NCBI GenBank assembly: GCA_040506705.1
Contig: JBEVWG010000021.1
Coordinates: forward strand, 62,001 to 126,000
DNA from: Thiodiazotropha sp040506705
Lineage (GTDB): Bacteria > Pseudomonadota > Gammaproteobacteria > Chromatiales > Chromatiaceae
Reading direction: 5' to 3'
DNA: 64,000 nt
In this document: positions 44,801 to 53,289 of the stretch, in pieces
How positions within the stretch are numbered: position 1 is the stretch's first letter
Layout: the number at the start of each line of letters is the position of its first letter
Notes under the pieces: generated by a model
What the model was told of the DNA's origin: nothing
The model's input: only the letters and a program-made list of their open reading frames with translations
Databases searched by the model: none
Position numbers and translations under genes: made by a program

Positions 44801-45497
44801 ACCTCCTACTGAAGCACCCTCGGCTGTTTCTGAGGCAGAACCGCCGCTCGCAAAGAATATCGACCCACGAGAATTCAAGGAAAGCGTTGAGGATATAACC
44901 AGCCATCTTAAACGGCCTAAAGATGATCGTTTATTGACAATCCCACGGAGCAAACCGGAACCGGTGGCTGAAGCGCCCATGGCGAAACCGTATACTCCTA
45001 AAGACGCTCCCGCGCTCCGTAGAGATCCCTCACCGTTGCTCAAGGGCTATCCGCCGGGAGATAGTACGCTGGAAGACTTGAGAAGAATGACGTCGAGAGA
45101 GCAGATGCAAATCGATACCACGCATCTCATCAATGACTCATCATACCCCGAGGCCTTTAAAAATGAATTGAGGCGGGAAGGCAAGAGTGAGGAGTTCATT
45201 CGGCAAGCTGAGAGCAAAAATATCGATACTCAAGTGAAGAATTACCATTCACGTCGAAATAAAATGATTGAAAAGATCGAAGAGGAAAATGCCGGGTTGG
45301 CCGAGTCAGGAAAAAAGAGGTTCAGTCTTTTTAGCAAAAAACCAAAACAGCCCGAAATCAATACAAACGAGCTGATTAATAAGGCCAGAAAATCTCGGAT
45401 TCTACGCCCGAGTTATGATTTCGACATACCCGAAACAACGACTTTTGATCGGATGGCCTCGATCCGGAAGCCCGTGAGAAAAAAACCGAGAATCTAA
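41868..45497 (+). CDS. Large low-complexity phage-region protein, candidate internal virion protein
   Basis: This 1209-residue protein has no recognised enzymatic domain. Residues about 100-450 look folded (Trp- and Tyr-rich, KSYGTYWDEQHQNKHWWDYLAYINPLAQGVK). Near 43401 lies a hydrophobic Ala/Gly segment with a perfect 48-base direct repeat (GEAGEAGAVASRLG twice, then a partial third). The C-terminal third is Pro-rich with repeats (PPPEIEP, APTAVSGT.PPL) and ends basic (KPVRKKPRI). Large proteins with a central Ala/Gly segment in this gene position are often DNA-ejection proteins of podoviruses (inference). Confidence 0.62.
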   Translation: MTLSPSFGTSFRRPQESSLLKRRRRASFSIPLHPVMKSPGPQSGPITFKPDPGHPKPVSAPLSSPLQAGLSNIQKELGKAPPGAPAGPTSFNLPRLVDPNAHYLSRDPSGRITRSQRFQLNANSPYMLGATSSGHVVAPSHEVSLLGNAPRRMDQGWYERWFEEGYCSKSTPEQCDKLKNLKRFYHRPYERLLAGMPLPRLPEKYDKPPVSSSDFRNRIRKYWEGRYDIDQPSMSKADYLKEAMSQPKFSDKGARQNPTTLDELERMEYNLKMTQRAKKEGWPTGEMPIDPSLYARTEANREAIYEHKPKDKSYGTYWDEQHQNKHWWDYLAYINPLAQGVKALKARENYAAQFSDPVHDLYNKRKFLFEHPNWLKQHPEDKEKYMIGFLGNRLPKPWYGKIGTGIGDFGLGLLDVASNPIGAADSFIKSVSTIPDDVAKECTAPGVNTKSCVWANQLLRPTGLGSIADVGWQSGTPLDSPIRSEPTLHKALDIAGQSGVLLGSLALPVVGEAGEAGAVASRLGALGEAGEAGAVASRLGGLGEAGETARVAGMTGRDLAGESTAGRAAQLSENTILKTVLSSEGEVAPQTALSGKGGLARRVGTESQVGQPIAPPSTDLARPSISSPAETSGKVTPKPEQLVANEKRMKDLSTWRNDLSPEQNFEWQKELDDFMVETDQLRQWEENPAYAEEQPTYFTHPRYELFRNDFDEALMNEQADTLLSDSEKGRAMRMNDRLAILKNARKSPPERFNLEGYTSMGETPEFMEKDAIYRELMEYGKNLKTFRPQAKLPKPPSYSKLTRLYDKARWKLKPGKAAGMPNKGVYDDWLGPRFKKGEDLSEWLSQPKAKKFYNKLQFRLKGDPSMQKWSTGAEYPSRKPPPEIEPPPEIEPAESVRKGYGRDEILKSLDLLPPAQGKPPLALPPEAPTAVSGTEPPLAQPAPRLNAPTAVSGTKPPLSTIEGSIKNIDEIIKSLDRPPPTEAPSAVSEAEPPLAKNIDPREFKESVEDITSHLKRPKDDRLLTIPRSKPEPVAEAPMAKPYTPKDAPALRRDPSPLLKGYPPGDSTLEDLRRMTSREQMQIDTTHLINDSSYPEAFKNELRREGKSEEFIRQAESKNIDTQVKNYHSRRNKMIEKIEEENAGLAESGKKRFSLFSKKPKQPEINTNELINKARKSRILRPSYDFDIPETTTFDRMASIRKPVRKKPRI

Positions 45498-45500
45498 GTT

Positions 45501-47039
45501 ATGCTCAATATGGCAAACTGGTCGCCAGAACTGAAAGCGCTTTATCAGAAAAAATACCCAGGTGGAGGTGCCTCGGCCTCCCCGATGAGCCGACCCAGGC
45601 CGATCTCACCGTCCATGGCGGCCCCTCCCGGCCTCGGCGCGCTGCCAGAGGACATGTTAGGTCAACGGGCGTTGCCTCAGGCGTCCGACCCATACCAGGG
45701 GATGCCAGGCCCAGCATCCAGCCCCATGGAACCTAGCTTGGCGTCTTCACTGGCGAGGCCTCGCCAGGCACCGACGCGCATTCGGCGCGAAACCGATATA
45801 CCACAGCCTACCCAGGCCTCACTGAATCCGGGCACGGACGCAACCGTTGATGACAATGCTCTGGCGAACGTAAATCCTCCGCCGAGCAATACCGGGTATA
45901 CGCGGCTGCAGAAAAAGTTTCAACAAATTGATGCGGATAAAGCGTATACGGATCAGCTGTCTCTGTTTGAGCCGAGCTACCAGAAATGGAGGGACTACTA
46001 TACGCGTACAGGCAAGACCCCCTGGAAGTTCCAAGAGGAAGGGTCTCAGTGGCCCCAGCGGATGCAAGATTATTATGATGCCTGGACTCAGGTATATTAT
46101 CCCGATGGTATAGGATCGGTTGCAGGTGACCCCAATAATAATGCGTCGGTGCCCTCGCTCTTCGAGGAAATTGACGCGTATTTAAAAAAACTCAAGTTGG
46201 CGCAGCGTGACGATCCAAACTATGTCCCAGCCGGCGGGGACAACGGCGGGGAGACGATGACTCGACAGGCTATTCCCGGCGTCTATCCCGAAGCCATGAG
46301 GAATTATAAGGGCTCAAAATTCACGCCTGATGAACTTAAATTTCTTATGCAGGAGATTACGCCTAGCATACAGACCCATCGGACCGCCCAGCAGGAAGGG
46401 AAAACGATCGCCGATGATCTATCCGGTGGTCGCTATGACGTGGGCGATCTGATGTCGCCCGGCCTCGAGGCCCAGACAACCGGACAGCCAGACCCCTCGG
46501 TCTATGATCCGGTGTTAAAACACGCGATGGACAGCGTGATAGAGCGCTATCAGCGCGATATCATGCCTGGCATTTCAGATGAAGCCCAGGCCTATGGGCA
46601 ATACGGTGGATCGAGACAGGGTGTAGCGGAAGGCCTTGCGGCCAAGGGGCTCGAGGAAACATTGGGCGGGCTCAGTGCCCGCATGAATCTTGAGGCCTAT
46701 AAGGATGCCCAATCCCGTGTCATACCCGCCACGCAGGCCCGTGCGGGGCTGAGAAAATCGTCCCTTCAGGATCGGTTTAGTAATCGGGAAAGGGCCTTGC
46801 TTCAGCGGTCTGCGCGCACCCAGGAAGCCGATGATTATGTTAAACGCATGTTTAAGAATTGGCGTTACGGCCCCGATACCGATTCGGATGCGCTGACTCG
46901 CTACCTGAGCCTGCTTCAGCAGGGTTCACCTGGACCCTCCACCGCACAGACGAAACCGCAATACAGGAATAAAACAGCTGAAATTCTGGGTATGGTGGGT
47001 ACATTGGCTTCTCTGGGTTCTCTTTTCCCTAAACGCTGA
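45501..47039 (+). CDS. Candidate phage internal virion / DNA-ejection protein
   Basis: This 512-residue protein has a Pro- and Met-rich N-terminal third and a helical C-terminal half. The segment DPVLKHAMDSVIERYQRDIMPGISDEAQAYGQYGGSRQGVAEGLAAKGLEETLGGLSARM resembles a motif I associate with podoviral internal or ejection proteins, where a GQ.GGSRQGIAEGLA stretch is common. It follows the 1209-residue protein by three bases and ends 11 bases before the next gene. Two in-frame ATGs three codons apart leave the start open. Confidence 0.62.
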   Translation: MLNMANWSPELKALYQKKYPGGGASASPMSRPRPISPSMAAPPGLGALPEDMLGQRALPQASDPYQGMPGPASSPMEPSLASSLARPRQAPTRIRRETDIPQPTQASLNPGTDATVDDNALANVNPPPSNTGYTRLQKKFQQIDADKAYTDQLSLFEPSYQKWRDYYTRTGKTPWKFQEEGSQWPQRMQDYYDAWTQVYYPDGIGSVAGDPNNNASVPSLFEEIDAYLKKLKLAQRDDPNYVPAGGDNGGETMTRQAIPGVYPEAMRNYKGSKFTPDELKFLMQEITPSIQTHRTAQQEGKTIADDLSGGRYDVGDLMSPGLEAQTTGQPDPSVYDPVLKHAMDSVIERYQRDIMPGISDEAQAYGQYGGSRQGVAEGLAAKGLEETLGGLSARMNLEAYKDAQSRVIPATQARAGLRKSSLQDRFSNRERALLQRSARTQEADDYVKRMFKNWRYGPDTDSDALTRYLSLLQQGSPGPSTAQTKPQYRNKTAEILGMVGTLASLGSLFPKR

Positions 47040-47050
47040 TAGCGCAATTT

Positions 47051-48328
47051 ATGTTTTTAGGCCAGTATTTTTCACCGGATGAGCCCGATCTTGAGGGCCC
47101 CCCCAGACCCAGTTTGATGGACCAGGTAGCCCGCAATATGAAGGATCCTCAGCGACGGGCCTTTTTAGATACAAGTTTGGCGCTCATGCAAGCCGGCGGT
47201 TATTCTGACCGGCCTGTGTCGCTGCCGCAGGCACTCGGCGCGGCCGGATCCCGGGGCCTTCAAGCTTACCGTGAAGCGATGCGCCGCAAGGAAGAGAAAG
47301 AACAGCATGAGAGGGCGGTAAAGCGGGAAGAGGAGCAGCGGGCCTATGATCGGCGCATAGAAGAACAGCAGCAGGAAAGGGCCCAAGAGAGCCATGATTG
47401 GAACTCGAAAGATACTGAGAGTGCAATCCAGCATCGCCGAGAAATGCAGGCGATGCAACAGCGCGAGCAGGCGCAGAAACAAGCCCTGTTTAGGGAATTG
47501 ATGGGCGGCACGGCACCCAGCCCCCAAGCACCCGGCACGATGGCAGCGCCACCGCATGACCCGGCAGCGCCACCGGTCATGGCGTCTACACCACAAGTCA
47601 CGCCTGGTGAGCCTCCCCCTCAGCCGCTACCCGACGCACCCATGCCTCCACACGCCCCCCCGCCAAGCAAAAAACTGACGCCTACTCAGGTGCTTGCGGC
47701 TAAAGCCTTGGGTCTTGATGTATCAGATGTCTACAAGTTCCAGCATGGCCCTGAAATGGCATTCCAGGAGGAGACCGCCAAACAACGCGCCCAAAAAGCA
47801 TCGGCGGATACCGCGAAATTGACCGAGAAACTGACCGAAATCCATGCAATGCAAGATGAACTTAAGGAGCTTAGTTATCTGCTCGAGGGATTTTCAGGCG
47901 GCAAGCTAACCGGTTTTGCCAAGACGATGGCAGAATACGGGGAAAGCATGGGCCTTGAGATTGATCCAAGGCTCTCGGACAAGCAGGCCGCTAAATCGCT
48001 CCTCAACAAAATTACGCTGAAAATGCGTGGCATGATGGGCGGTTTGCCCGGATCGGTCTCAGACAAAGATCTCATCTTTCTGAAAAAGATGGGCCCCCGC
48101 CTGGAATACACCGAAGAGGGCAGAAATAAGATCATAGATTTTAGCTTCTATATGCTTGATAAATTGGATGTGTACACGAATTTGAGCAAGCGCTGGATCT
48201 ATGAATTTGGCAGCCTGGATCTCAAATCCTCGAAGACCGGATTGTATTTCGACGACCAATGGTCGCGGATCCGAAAAGAGCTCGAGAAAAAGTTTTATGA
48301 AAAAAGAAGGGATGAGAATCCGAATTAA
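47051..48328 (+). CDS. Candidate phage internal virion protein
   Basis: This 425-residue protein opens with DQVARNMKDPQRRAFLDTSLALMQAGGYSDRPVSLPQALGAAGSRGLQAYREA, a pattern seen in internal virion proteins of marine podoviruses. A charged coiled coil of about 70 residues (KEEKEQHERAVKREEEQRAYDRRIEEQQ) and a Pro-rich linker follow. The C-terminal helical domain contains MRGMMGGLPGSVSDKDLIFLKKMGPRLEYTEEGR, which is similar to phage ejection-protein ends. The stop overlaps the start of the adaptor gene. Confidence 0.62.
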   Translation: MFLGQYFSPDEPDLEGPPRPSLMDQVARNMKDPQRRAFLDTSLALMQAGGYSDRPVSLPQALGAAGSRGLQAYREAMRRKEEKEQHERAVKREEEQRAYDRRIEEQQQERAQESHDWNSKDTESAIQHRREMQAMQQREQAQKQALFRELMGGTAPSPQAPGTMAAPPHDPAAPPVMASTPQVTPGEPPPQPLPDAPMPPHAPPPSKKLTPTQVLAAKALGLDVSDVYKFQHGPEMAFQEETAKQRAQKASADTAKLTEKLTEIHAMQDELKELSYLLEGFSGGKLTGFAKTMAEYGESMGLEIDPRLSDKQAAKSLLNKITLKMRGMMGGLPGSVSDKDLIFLKKMGPRLEYTEEGRNKIIDFSFYMLDKLDVYTNLSKRWIYEFGSLDLKSSKTGLYFDDQWSRIRKELEKKFYEKRRDENPN

Positions 48329-49089
48329 TGAAACAAGGCCCTATCAAAGATTATGACGCGCTTAAAAAGACGATCTTGCGGTTCCTTCATCGTCCCGATT
48401 TACAGGATGAAGTCGAAAATTTTATCGCGTTGGGTGAGTTGCGCATGGGTCGTGAGCTCAAAATACGCGGAACACTCACACAAAAACATTACCCGTTCCC
48501 CGCTGGGCGCCATACTGTCTCACTTCCCTCGGATTACCTCACCTATGTCAGGGCCTGGCGGGGACGTCCTTTTTTGCCTGGCAATCAACTTGATCATGGG
48601 TTGCCGGTCTGGCGTGATTTAGAAACCGAGAGGTGGAAAGATTTAAAAGGCACCTGGACTGATCCGTTCGCGGATACCTCTGGCAGCCATACTCAGGAGC
48701 ACCTGGATCCGGCTAAAAACATTGATTTCGGGGATCCTGAACATTTTTTGTTGGAGGCCTCGCCCGGGACGCCTCGACGCTGCACGATTAATGGCCATCA
48801 TCTGATCCTGGATCGTCCCACGGACTCCCTTACCGATATCACGTTGCAATATGTGCGAAAACTGCAATTATCCGAGGATCAGCCCCGGAACTATCTCTTG
48901 CGGGAATACCCTGACGTGTATCTCTATGCGTCATTATTAGAAACGCCGTTATGGACCCATGAAGAAGGGTGGCTTGCCATTTGGCAAGATCGCTATGATC
49001 GTGCGATAGAGAGCATCAACCAGGTTGAGAACCGGTCCAATGCGCATCAAACTAAGCGCAATGACGAACTACTGAGGTTGATGAAATGA
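48328..49089 (+). CDS. Phage adaptor (head-tail connector) protein
   Basis: This 253-residue protein resembles the adaptor proteins that sit below the portal in podoviruses. The helical N-terminus IKDYDALKKTILRFLHRPDLQDEVENFIALGELRMGRELKIR is followed by HTVSLPSDYLTYVRAWRG, TPRRCTINGHHLILDRPTDSLTDITLQYVRK and LREYPDVYLYASLLETPLWTHEEGWLAIWQDRYDRAIESIN. This order, helices then a beta section then helices ending in an ERYxxAI pattern, is typical. It overlaps both neighbours by a few bases. No portal gene is visible for it to bind. Confidence 0.72.
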   Translation: MKQGPIKDYDALKKTILRFLHRPDLQDEVENFIALGELRMGRELKIRGTLTQKHYPFPAGRHTVSLPSDYLTYVRAWRGRPFLPGNQLDHGLPVWRDLETERWKDLKGTWTDPFADTSGSHTQEHLDPAKNIDFGDPEHFLLEASPGTPRRCTINGHHLILDRPTDSLTDITLQYVRKLQLSEDQPRNYLLREYPDVYLYASLLETPLWTHEEGWLAIWQDRYDRAIESINQVENRSNAHQTKRNDELLRLMK

Positions 49090-50747
49090 CGATGAAATAT
49101 ATTGCTGATCTCGATCCTGATCGTCCCCGCGATGAATCGTATGTAATCGAGGGGATCGAGGATATTACAAACATCAAAAAGGCCTTGCTTGCGTCATTTG
49201 GCGGATTTGTTGGTCCAGTCCTTGTGACGGCTACAATGGATGAGCCTGGGAGCAGCCCCCAAAAGTTCAAACTGGTAATGCCACTTGTTAAGCAAGGAAT
49301 TTTTCAGGGGGTCGATTTTCCAGAAGTCAAAGACAATACGATTATCGTTTTCAAGTCCATTTTGAATAACGAGGAAGGCGTTAAGGTCGTGTTGGGCGCT
49401 GATTGTAACTGTAATGTTTACGACTCTCGGGGGGAGCCAATTGAAGCGAATGCGATTAGGAAGGACAGCATTTATATGCTGATCTATTTGTCCAACACAT
49501 TGTTTCTATTGGGATATCAAAACAGTACCGAAAAAAAGATTCCTGAGCCGGCGCAAAAGAACAAAAACAAAATACTGAGTAATGATGGCACCGCCTTTAT
49601 TTGGACTGAGGGAGCTGATCCGACCAAAGAACTCCCTGATTTCCGGGGTCAGGCGGGTAAGATGCTCACGGTAGACAGGAGCGAGTCATTAACCTGGGGT
49701 GATCAGCCCAAGGGACTGCCGGCACTCAGAGAAACCAAAGGCAGCATAGGCAAGGTGTTGATGGCGGTTAAAGGTACCGGCGATGATCGCACGCCAGATG
49801 CGGCCTGGCGACGCCTGGAAAAGGCACTGCCAGACATGAGGGGGAAACTGGGTCATATACTCCATGTTGGAGGCGATGAAGCTAATCAAGAGCTCGAGTG
49901 GACAAATGTTCCGGTATTGCCGCCCATTGCCGGGAAAAAAGACATGGCCTTGCACGTGGTCGAAACAGTGTCCACCGGGCAGTTAAAGCCGGCCTGGAAA
50001 TCCGTACCGGAGGTGTTGCCCGCGATCGATGGCCAAGAAGGAAAAGCTCTGATGGTGACCAATAATTCCAAGGTTGCCTGGGAAAATGTTGCGGGTGAAT
50101 TGCCCGAGCTGGAGGACCACCTTGGGGATTACCTGAGCGTGGTCGAAGTTAATACTGACGCGCTCGGGGTCGGATGGAAAACCCCGACCAAAGAACTCCC
50201 TGATTTCCGGGGTCAGGCGGGTAAGATGCTCACCGTAGACAGGAGCGAGTCATTAACCTGGGGTGATCAGCCCAAGGGACTGCCAGAGATCGAGGGCAGC
50301 GACGAGGGTAAAGTTTTAATGGTGTTCGGCAAAAAAGAAGTGTGGAAAAACCTCCCGCCAATACCGCAACCACCTTCTCAGCCGACCCAGGGACTGCCAG
50401 AGATTAAGGACGGCGACGAGGGTAAAGTTTTAACGGTGTCGTCCGACCAAAAAGAAGTGTGGAAAAACCTCCCGCCAATACCGCAACCACCTTCTCAGCC
50501 GACCCAGGGACTGCCAGAGATTAAGGACGGCGACGAGGGTAAAGTTTTAACGGTGTTCGGCAAAAAAGAAGTGTGGAAAAACCTCCCGCCAATACCGCAA
50601 CCACCTTCTCAGCCGACCCAGGGACTGCCAGAGATCAAGGACGGCGACGAGGGTAAAGTTTTAACGGTGTCGTCCGACCAAAAAGAAGTGTGGCAAAACG
50701 TCCCGCCAATACCGCTACCACCGTCTCTCGCGCTAAATTTTTTCTAA
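49086..50747 (+). CDS. Repeat-rich phage fibre-like protein
   Basis: This 553-residue protein has a globular N-terminus of about 170 residues and then about ten units of the form LP-x-I/L-x-x-x-x-GK-x-L-x-V-x(5-8)-W-x-x-V-P. The last four units are near identical and 38-39 residues long (114 or 117 bases, starting 50276, 50390, 50507 and 50621), each with a PPIPQPPSQPTQG linker. A 99-base segment at 49622-49720 is repeated at 50186-50284. Regular units with a conserved W suggest a fibrous shaft. Its position before the adhesins supports a tail fibre or sleeve role (inference). Confidence 0.65.
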   Translation: MTMKYIADLDPDRPRDESYVIEGIEDITNIKKALLASFGGFVGPVLVTATMDEPGSSPQKFKLVMPLVKQGIFQGVDFPEVKDNTIIVFKSILNNEEGVKVVLGADCNCNVYDSRGEPIEANAIRKDSIYMLIYLSNTLFLLGYQNSTEKKIPEPAQKNKNKILSNDGTAFIWTEGADPTKELPDFRGQAGKMLTVDRSESLTWGDQPKGLPALRETKGSIGKVLMAVKGTGDDRTPDAAWRRLEKALPDMRGKLGHILHVGGDEANQELEWTNVPVLPPIAGKKDMALHVVETVSTGQLKPAWKSVPEVLPAIDGQEGKALMVTNNSKVAWENVAGELPELEDHLGDYLSVVEVNTDALGVGWKTPTKELPDFRGQAGKMLTVDRSESLTWGDQPKGLPEIEGSDEGKVLMVFGKKEVWKNLPPIPQPPSQPTQGLPEIKDGDEGKVLTVSSDQKEVWKNLPPIPQPPSQPTQGLPEIKDGDEGKVLTVFGKKEVWKNLPPIPQPPSQPTQGLPEIKDGDEGKVLTVSSDQKEVWQNVPPIPLPPSLALNFF

Positions 50748-50751
50748 CTGT

Positions 50752-51141
50752 ATGTCAACAGTACCAAAATTAGAATCGAACCTTAAAAACTTTTTAGGGC
50801 AGCTATCGTCCTCAAGCAAGGAGGTTATCGTGGACCCGGATGGAGATACCGTCCGGATCTATCGATGTATCCTTATCCCCGCCACCCCGGTCACTGAAGA
50901 TATCTGGTTGATTTTTGAATTGATCGACGAGGAAATCAACCAAGAAATAGAGATCGGGCGGCGCCGTTTAGGACATTTAAGCCCGCCACTGATTCTCCTG
51001 CTGGACAAAGACCATCGCGACTGTGTGCAGATGCCATTGCTTATTACTCCCGGGTATCAGTTGAAGGTTTCCATAGAAAGCGATACTGATAAGACGTTAG
51101 ACGAGGTTTTTACCCTTTATATCGAGGCGAGGACGATATGA
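50752..51141 (+). CDS. Phage-region protein of unknown function
   Basis: This 129-residue protein is beta-rich (EVIVDPDGDTVRIYRCILIPATPVTEDIWLIFELID, PLLITPGYQLKVSIESDTDKTLDEVFTLYIEAR) and shows no signal peptide. No family is recognised. It overlaps the next gene by four bases and lies between the fibre-like protein and the adhesin group, so a small tail-tip part is plausible but unproven. Confidence 0.55.
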   Translation: MSTVPKLESNLKNFLGQLSSSSKEVIVDPDGDTVRIYRCILIPATPVTEDIWLIFELIDEEINQEIEIGRRRLGHLSPPLILLLDKDHRDCVQMPLLITPGYQLKVSIESDTDKTLDEVFTLYIEARTI

Positions 51142-51998
51142 CCGCGCAATTCCTTAGTATGCCTGTCATCACGCTATCCAAGCTGGATAATCGGCACAAC
51201 ACCGTTCGTGAAGATCATCAGCCGCTCGTATTGTTAGGCCCCCTGGAGGTAGATGTTCAAATTGACCGTCTGTGTATACGAGCAACGACCGATACTGGGC
51301 CTGGCGTTATCAGCCTGTATTCATTGTTTCCGGGCGAAGAAGATGGATTGCTTATTAGCCAAGTAGAGGTGGTTCAACATAAAAAATCATCGGGGAGCGG
51401 TGTGTGGCAATGCATCGTTGAGCCAACGAATTATCCCCTCTTTCCGCTGAAACTTGAAAAAGGTTTCACTATTTTGGCGACCTTGACATCCAAGGATCAG
51501 AGTCTGGGTCAATCGTTCGATGTCACTTTGCTGGGGGGGACGCTCACTGGACGTGCGGCGCCGCTTTATCAAGATCGTTATCTTTTTGAGCAAGGGGCTA
51601 TCGGAGAAAAGCCTGCCTCTGGATTGGCATATAAGGATTACGCCTACCTACCGATGCGTAACAAAGAGGGGGCATCGGCCTATCGCATCGATCATGTATG
51701 GCTGCACGTGCCGGGTAATAAGTGGCCACGGGGGGAATCTGTTAATAACAATATCGCCACGGTAAACCTCGTGATAGGCCAGCAGGATAATGAGATCGGA
51801 AACGAGATCACTTCGATCAATCTTAAAAATTATCGTGATGGTCGATCGGGGGCGCATGTTATCTTCGATAAAAGTCATCTATTCCCACTGTTCTTGCCCG
51901 TGAGTCATTACTTGGGGGTTCGAATAGCCCCGGACAGCCCGTCACAATCGATACAACAACTCTATGTCCATTTCATCGGAGGCTACATTGATGAATGA
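51138..51998 (+). CDS. Phage-region structural-type protein of unknown function
   Basis: This 286-residue protein has alternating hydrophobic strands throughout, such as VDVQIDRLCIRATTDTGPGVISLYSLFPGEEDG, HVIFDKSHLFPLFLPVSHYLGVRIAPDS and SIQQLYVHFIGGYIDE. A stretch of that kind is typical of jelly-roll or beta-sandwich virion proteins. No specific family is recognised. The last codons overlap the first glycine-rich adhesin by eight bases, so the two are translationally coupled. Confidence 0.58.
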   Translation: MTAQFLSMPVITLSKLDNRHNTVREDHQPLVLLGPLEVDVQIDRLCIRATTDTGPGVISLYSLFPGEEDGLLISQVEVVQHKKSSGSGVWQCIVEPTNYPLFPLKLEKGFTILATLTSKDQSLGQSFDVTLLGGTLTGRAAPLYQDRYLFEQGAIGEKPASGLAYKDYAYLPMRNKEGASAYRIDHVWLHVPGNKWPRGESVNNNIATVNLVIGQQDNEIGNEITSINLKNYRDGRSGAHVIFDKSHLFPLFLPVSHYLGVRIAPDSPSQSIQQLYVHFIGGYIDE

Positions 51999-53286
51999 TG
52001 GTCTATACGGATTTCCGGCACCTCGCGTTGAGGATGATCCCCAGCTGCCCCCTTCCTGGCGTCACTGCCTCTTGTTTACGGATAAAATGCCGTTGACTAA
52101 TAACCTTAGGACCCCCTCAGATGTCTATCATTTGGGTGTGGCGTGTTGGGGGCGTGGTGGGCGCGCTGAGAGCGTGCAAGGGCATGGGGGAGGTGGCGCC
52201 GGTTTTTGTTTTATTGTACTCGATACCCGCCCCGGCGAGCTCCTGCCCGAGATGATTTTTGAAAAGAACGGTGATACGCGATTCGGTTCGCTCATGATTG
52301 CCGGGGCAGGCAAGGACGCTAACCCGAACCGGCCCGGTGTGGGCGGACAAGCCCAGCTATTCATTGATAATGCGTACGGGATGATCGCCTCAGGTGGGAG
52401 GGGTGGAAAAGGGGGGGTTAAAAAGCTTCCCGGCTCGATCAATCACCTGGTTGCAGGGGGTGGCGGTGGTGCGGCGGGGTCTTTTTATGGTGAGGGTGGC
52501 AATGGTGGCAACGTGGTGGATTCCATCTTCATGAATGAAAATACGATTTGTGCCACCTCCGCCAGCGGCGGTGGTTTTGGTGGGGATGGCGTAGATTCTG
52601 GCCCGGGTGGTGCGGCGCCGGGAGGCAGTGGCGTATACCACAGTGCGTTATCACGAACGCTGTCTCAAGGGGGAAAACCGCCAAAGATCTGGAAGCGAGA
52701 TTCTGGCATCCCAATGTGGGGGCTGGGCGGTGGCGGTGGGGGTGGTACCTGCTCAGCGGGCGGGCAGGGTCGCCTGAAGTCAAGCCATGAAACGCTCAGC
52801 TCCGGCGCTCAGGGGGGGAGTGGCATCAACGGTCGTGGCGGTATGGGTGCCAAATCGACGTGTCCGGCTCATGACGGCATCAGCTATCCAGGTGAGGACA
52901 AACACGGTTTTTTGGCGCTGGCCAACTTGCGTTTAAGCGGCGGTGGTGGTGGGGGGGGTAATGAGGATTTTAAAAACGGCGGCCATGGTGGCCCGGGTGC
53001 TGGAGGTGGCGGTGCTTGCGCCTCCGATCCTGAAAATCAGGCTGGTGGTGGGCGTGGTGGCACCGGCGGTATCGGCGGCGGTGGCGGCGGTGCGGCGATG
53101 GGGATCAATAAAATTGAGTTAATGTCTTTCAGGGGCGGTGGCAGTCTCTTCGGTGGCGGAGGGGGTGGCAGTGTCAGCGCTATAGAATCAAAGCCAGGTG
53201 TTTGCATGCTGGGCGGTGGCGGTCAAGGCGGTTTTTTAGGGAAACCGGTAGAGGCATCCCCAGGCTGCATCATTCTCTATTGGTGA
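51991..53286 (+). CDS. Glycine-rich tail-tip adhesin paralogue 1
   Basis: This 431-residue protein has a non-glycine head of about 50 residues (YGFPAPRVEDDPQLPPSWRHCLLFTDKMPLTNNLRTPSDVYHLGVACWGRGG). A body follows in which runs of three to eight Gly alternate with short variable loops. It ends GGFLGKPVEASPGCIILYW. The layout matches the phage glycine-rich domain family, in which polyglycine II helices pack into a sandwich whose loops bind the receptor, as in phage S16 gp38. I use the ATG with CGGAGG eight bases upstream. Two paralogues follow immediately. A run of eight G lies at 52951. Confidence 0.78.
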   Translation: MNDGLYGFPAPRVEDDPQLPPSWRHCLLFTDKMPLTNNLRTPSDVYHLGVACWGRGGRAESVQGHGGGGAGFCFIVLDTRPGELLPEMIFEKNGDTRFGSLMIAGAGKDANPNRPGVGGQAQLFIDNAYGMIASGGRGGKGGVKKLPGSINHLVAGGGGGAAGSFYGEGGNGGNVVDSIFMNENTICATSASGGGFGGDGVDSGPGGAAPGGSGVYHSALSRTLSQGGKPPKIWKRDSGIPMWGLGGGGGGGTCSAGGQGRLKSSHETLSSGAQGGSGINGRGGMGAKSTCPAHDGISYPGEDKHGFLALANLRLSGGGGGGGNEDFKNGGHGGPGAGGGGACASDPENQAGGGRGGTGGIGGGGGGAAMGINKIELMSFRGGGSLFGGGGGGSVSAIESKPGVCMLGGGGQGGFLGKPVEASPGCIILYW

Positions 53287-53289
53287 ATC

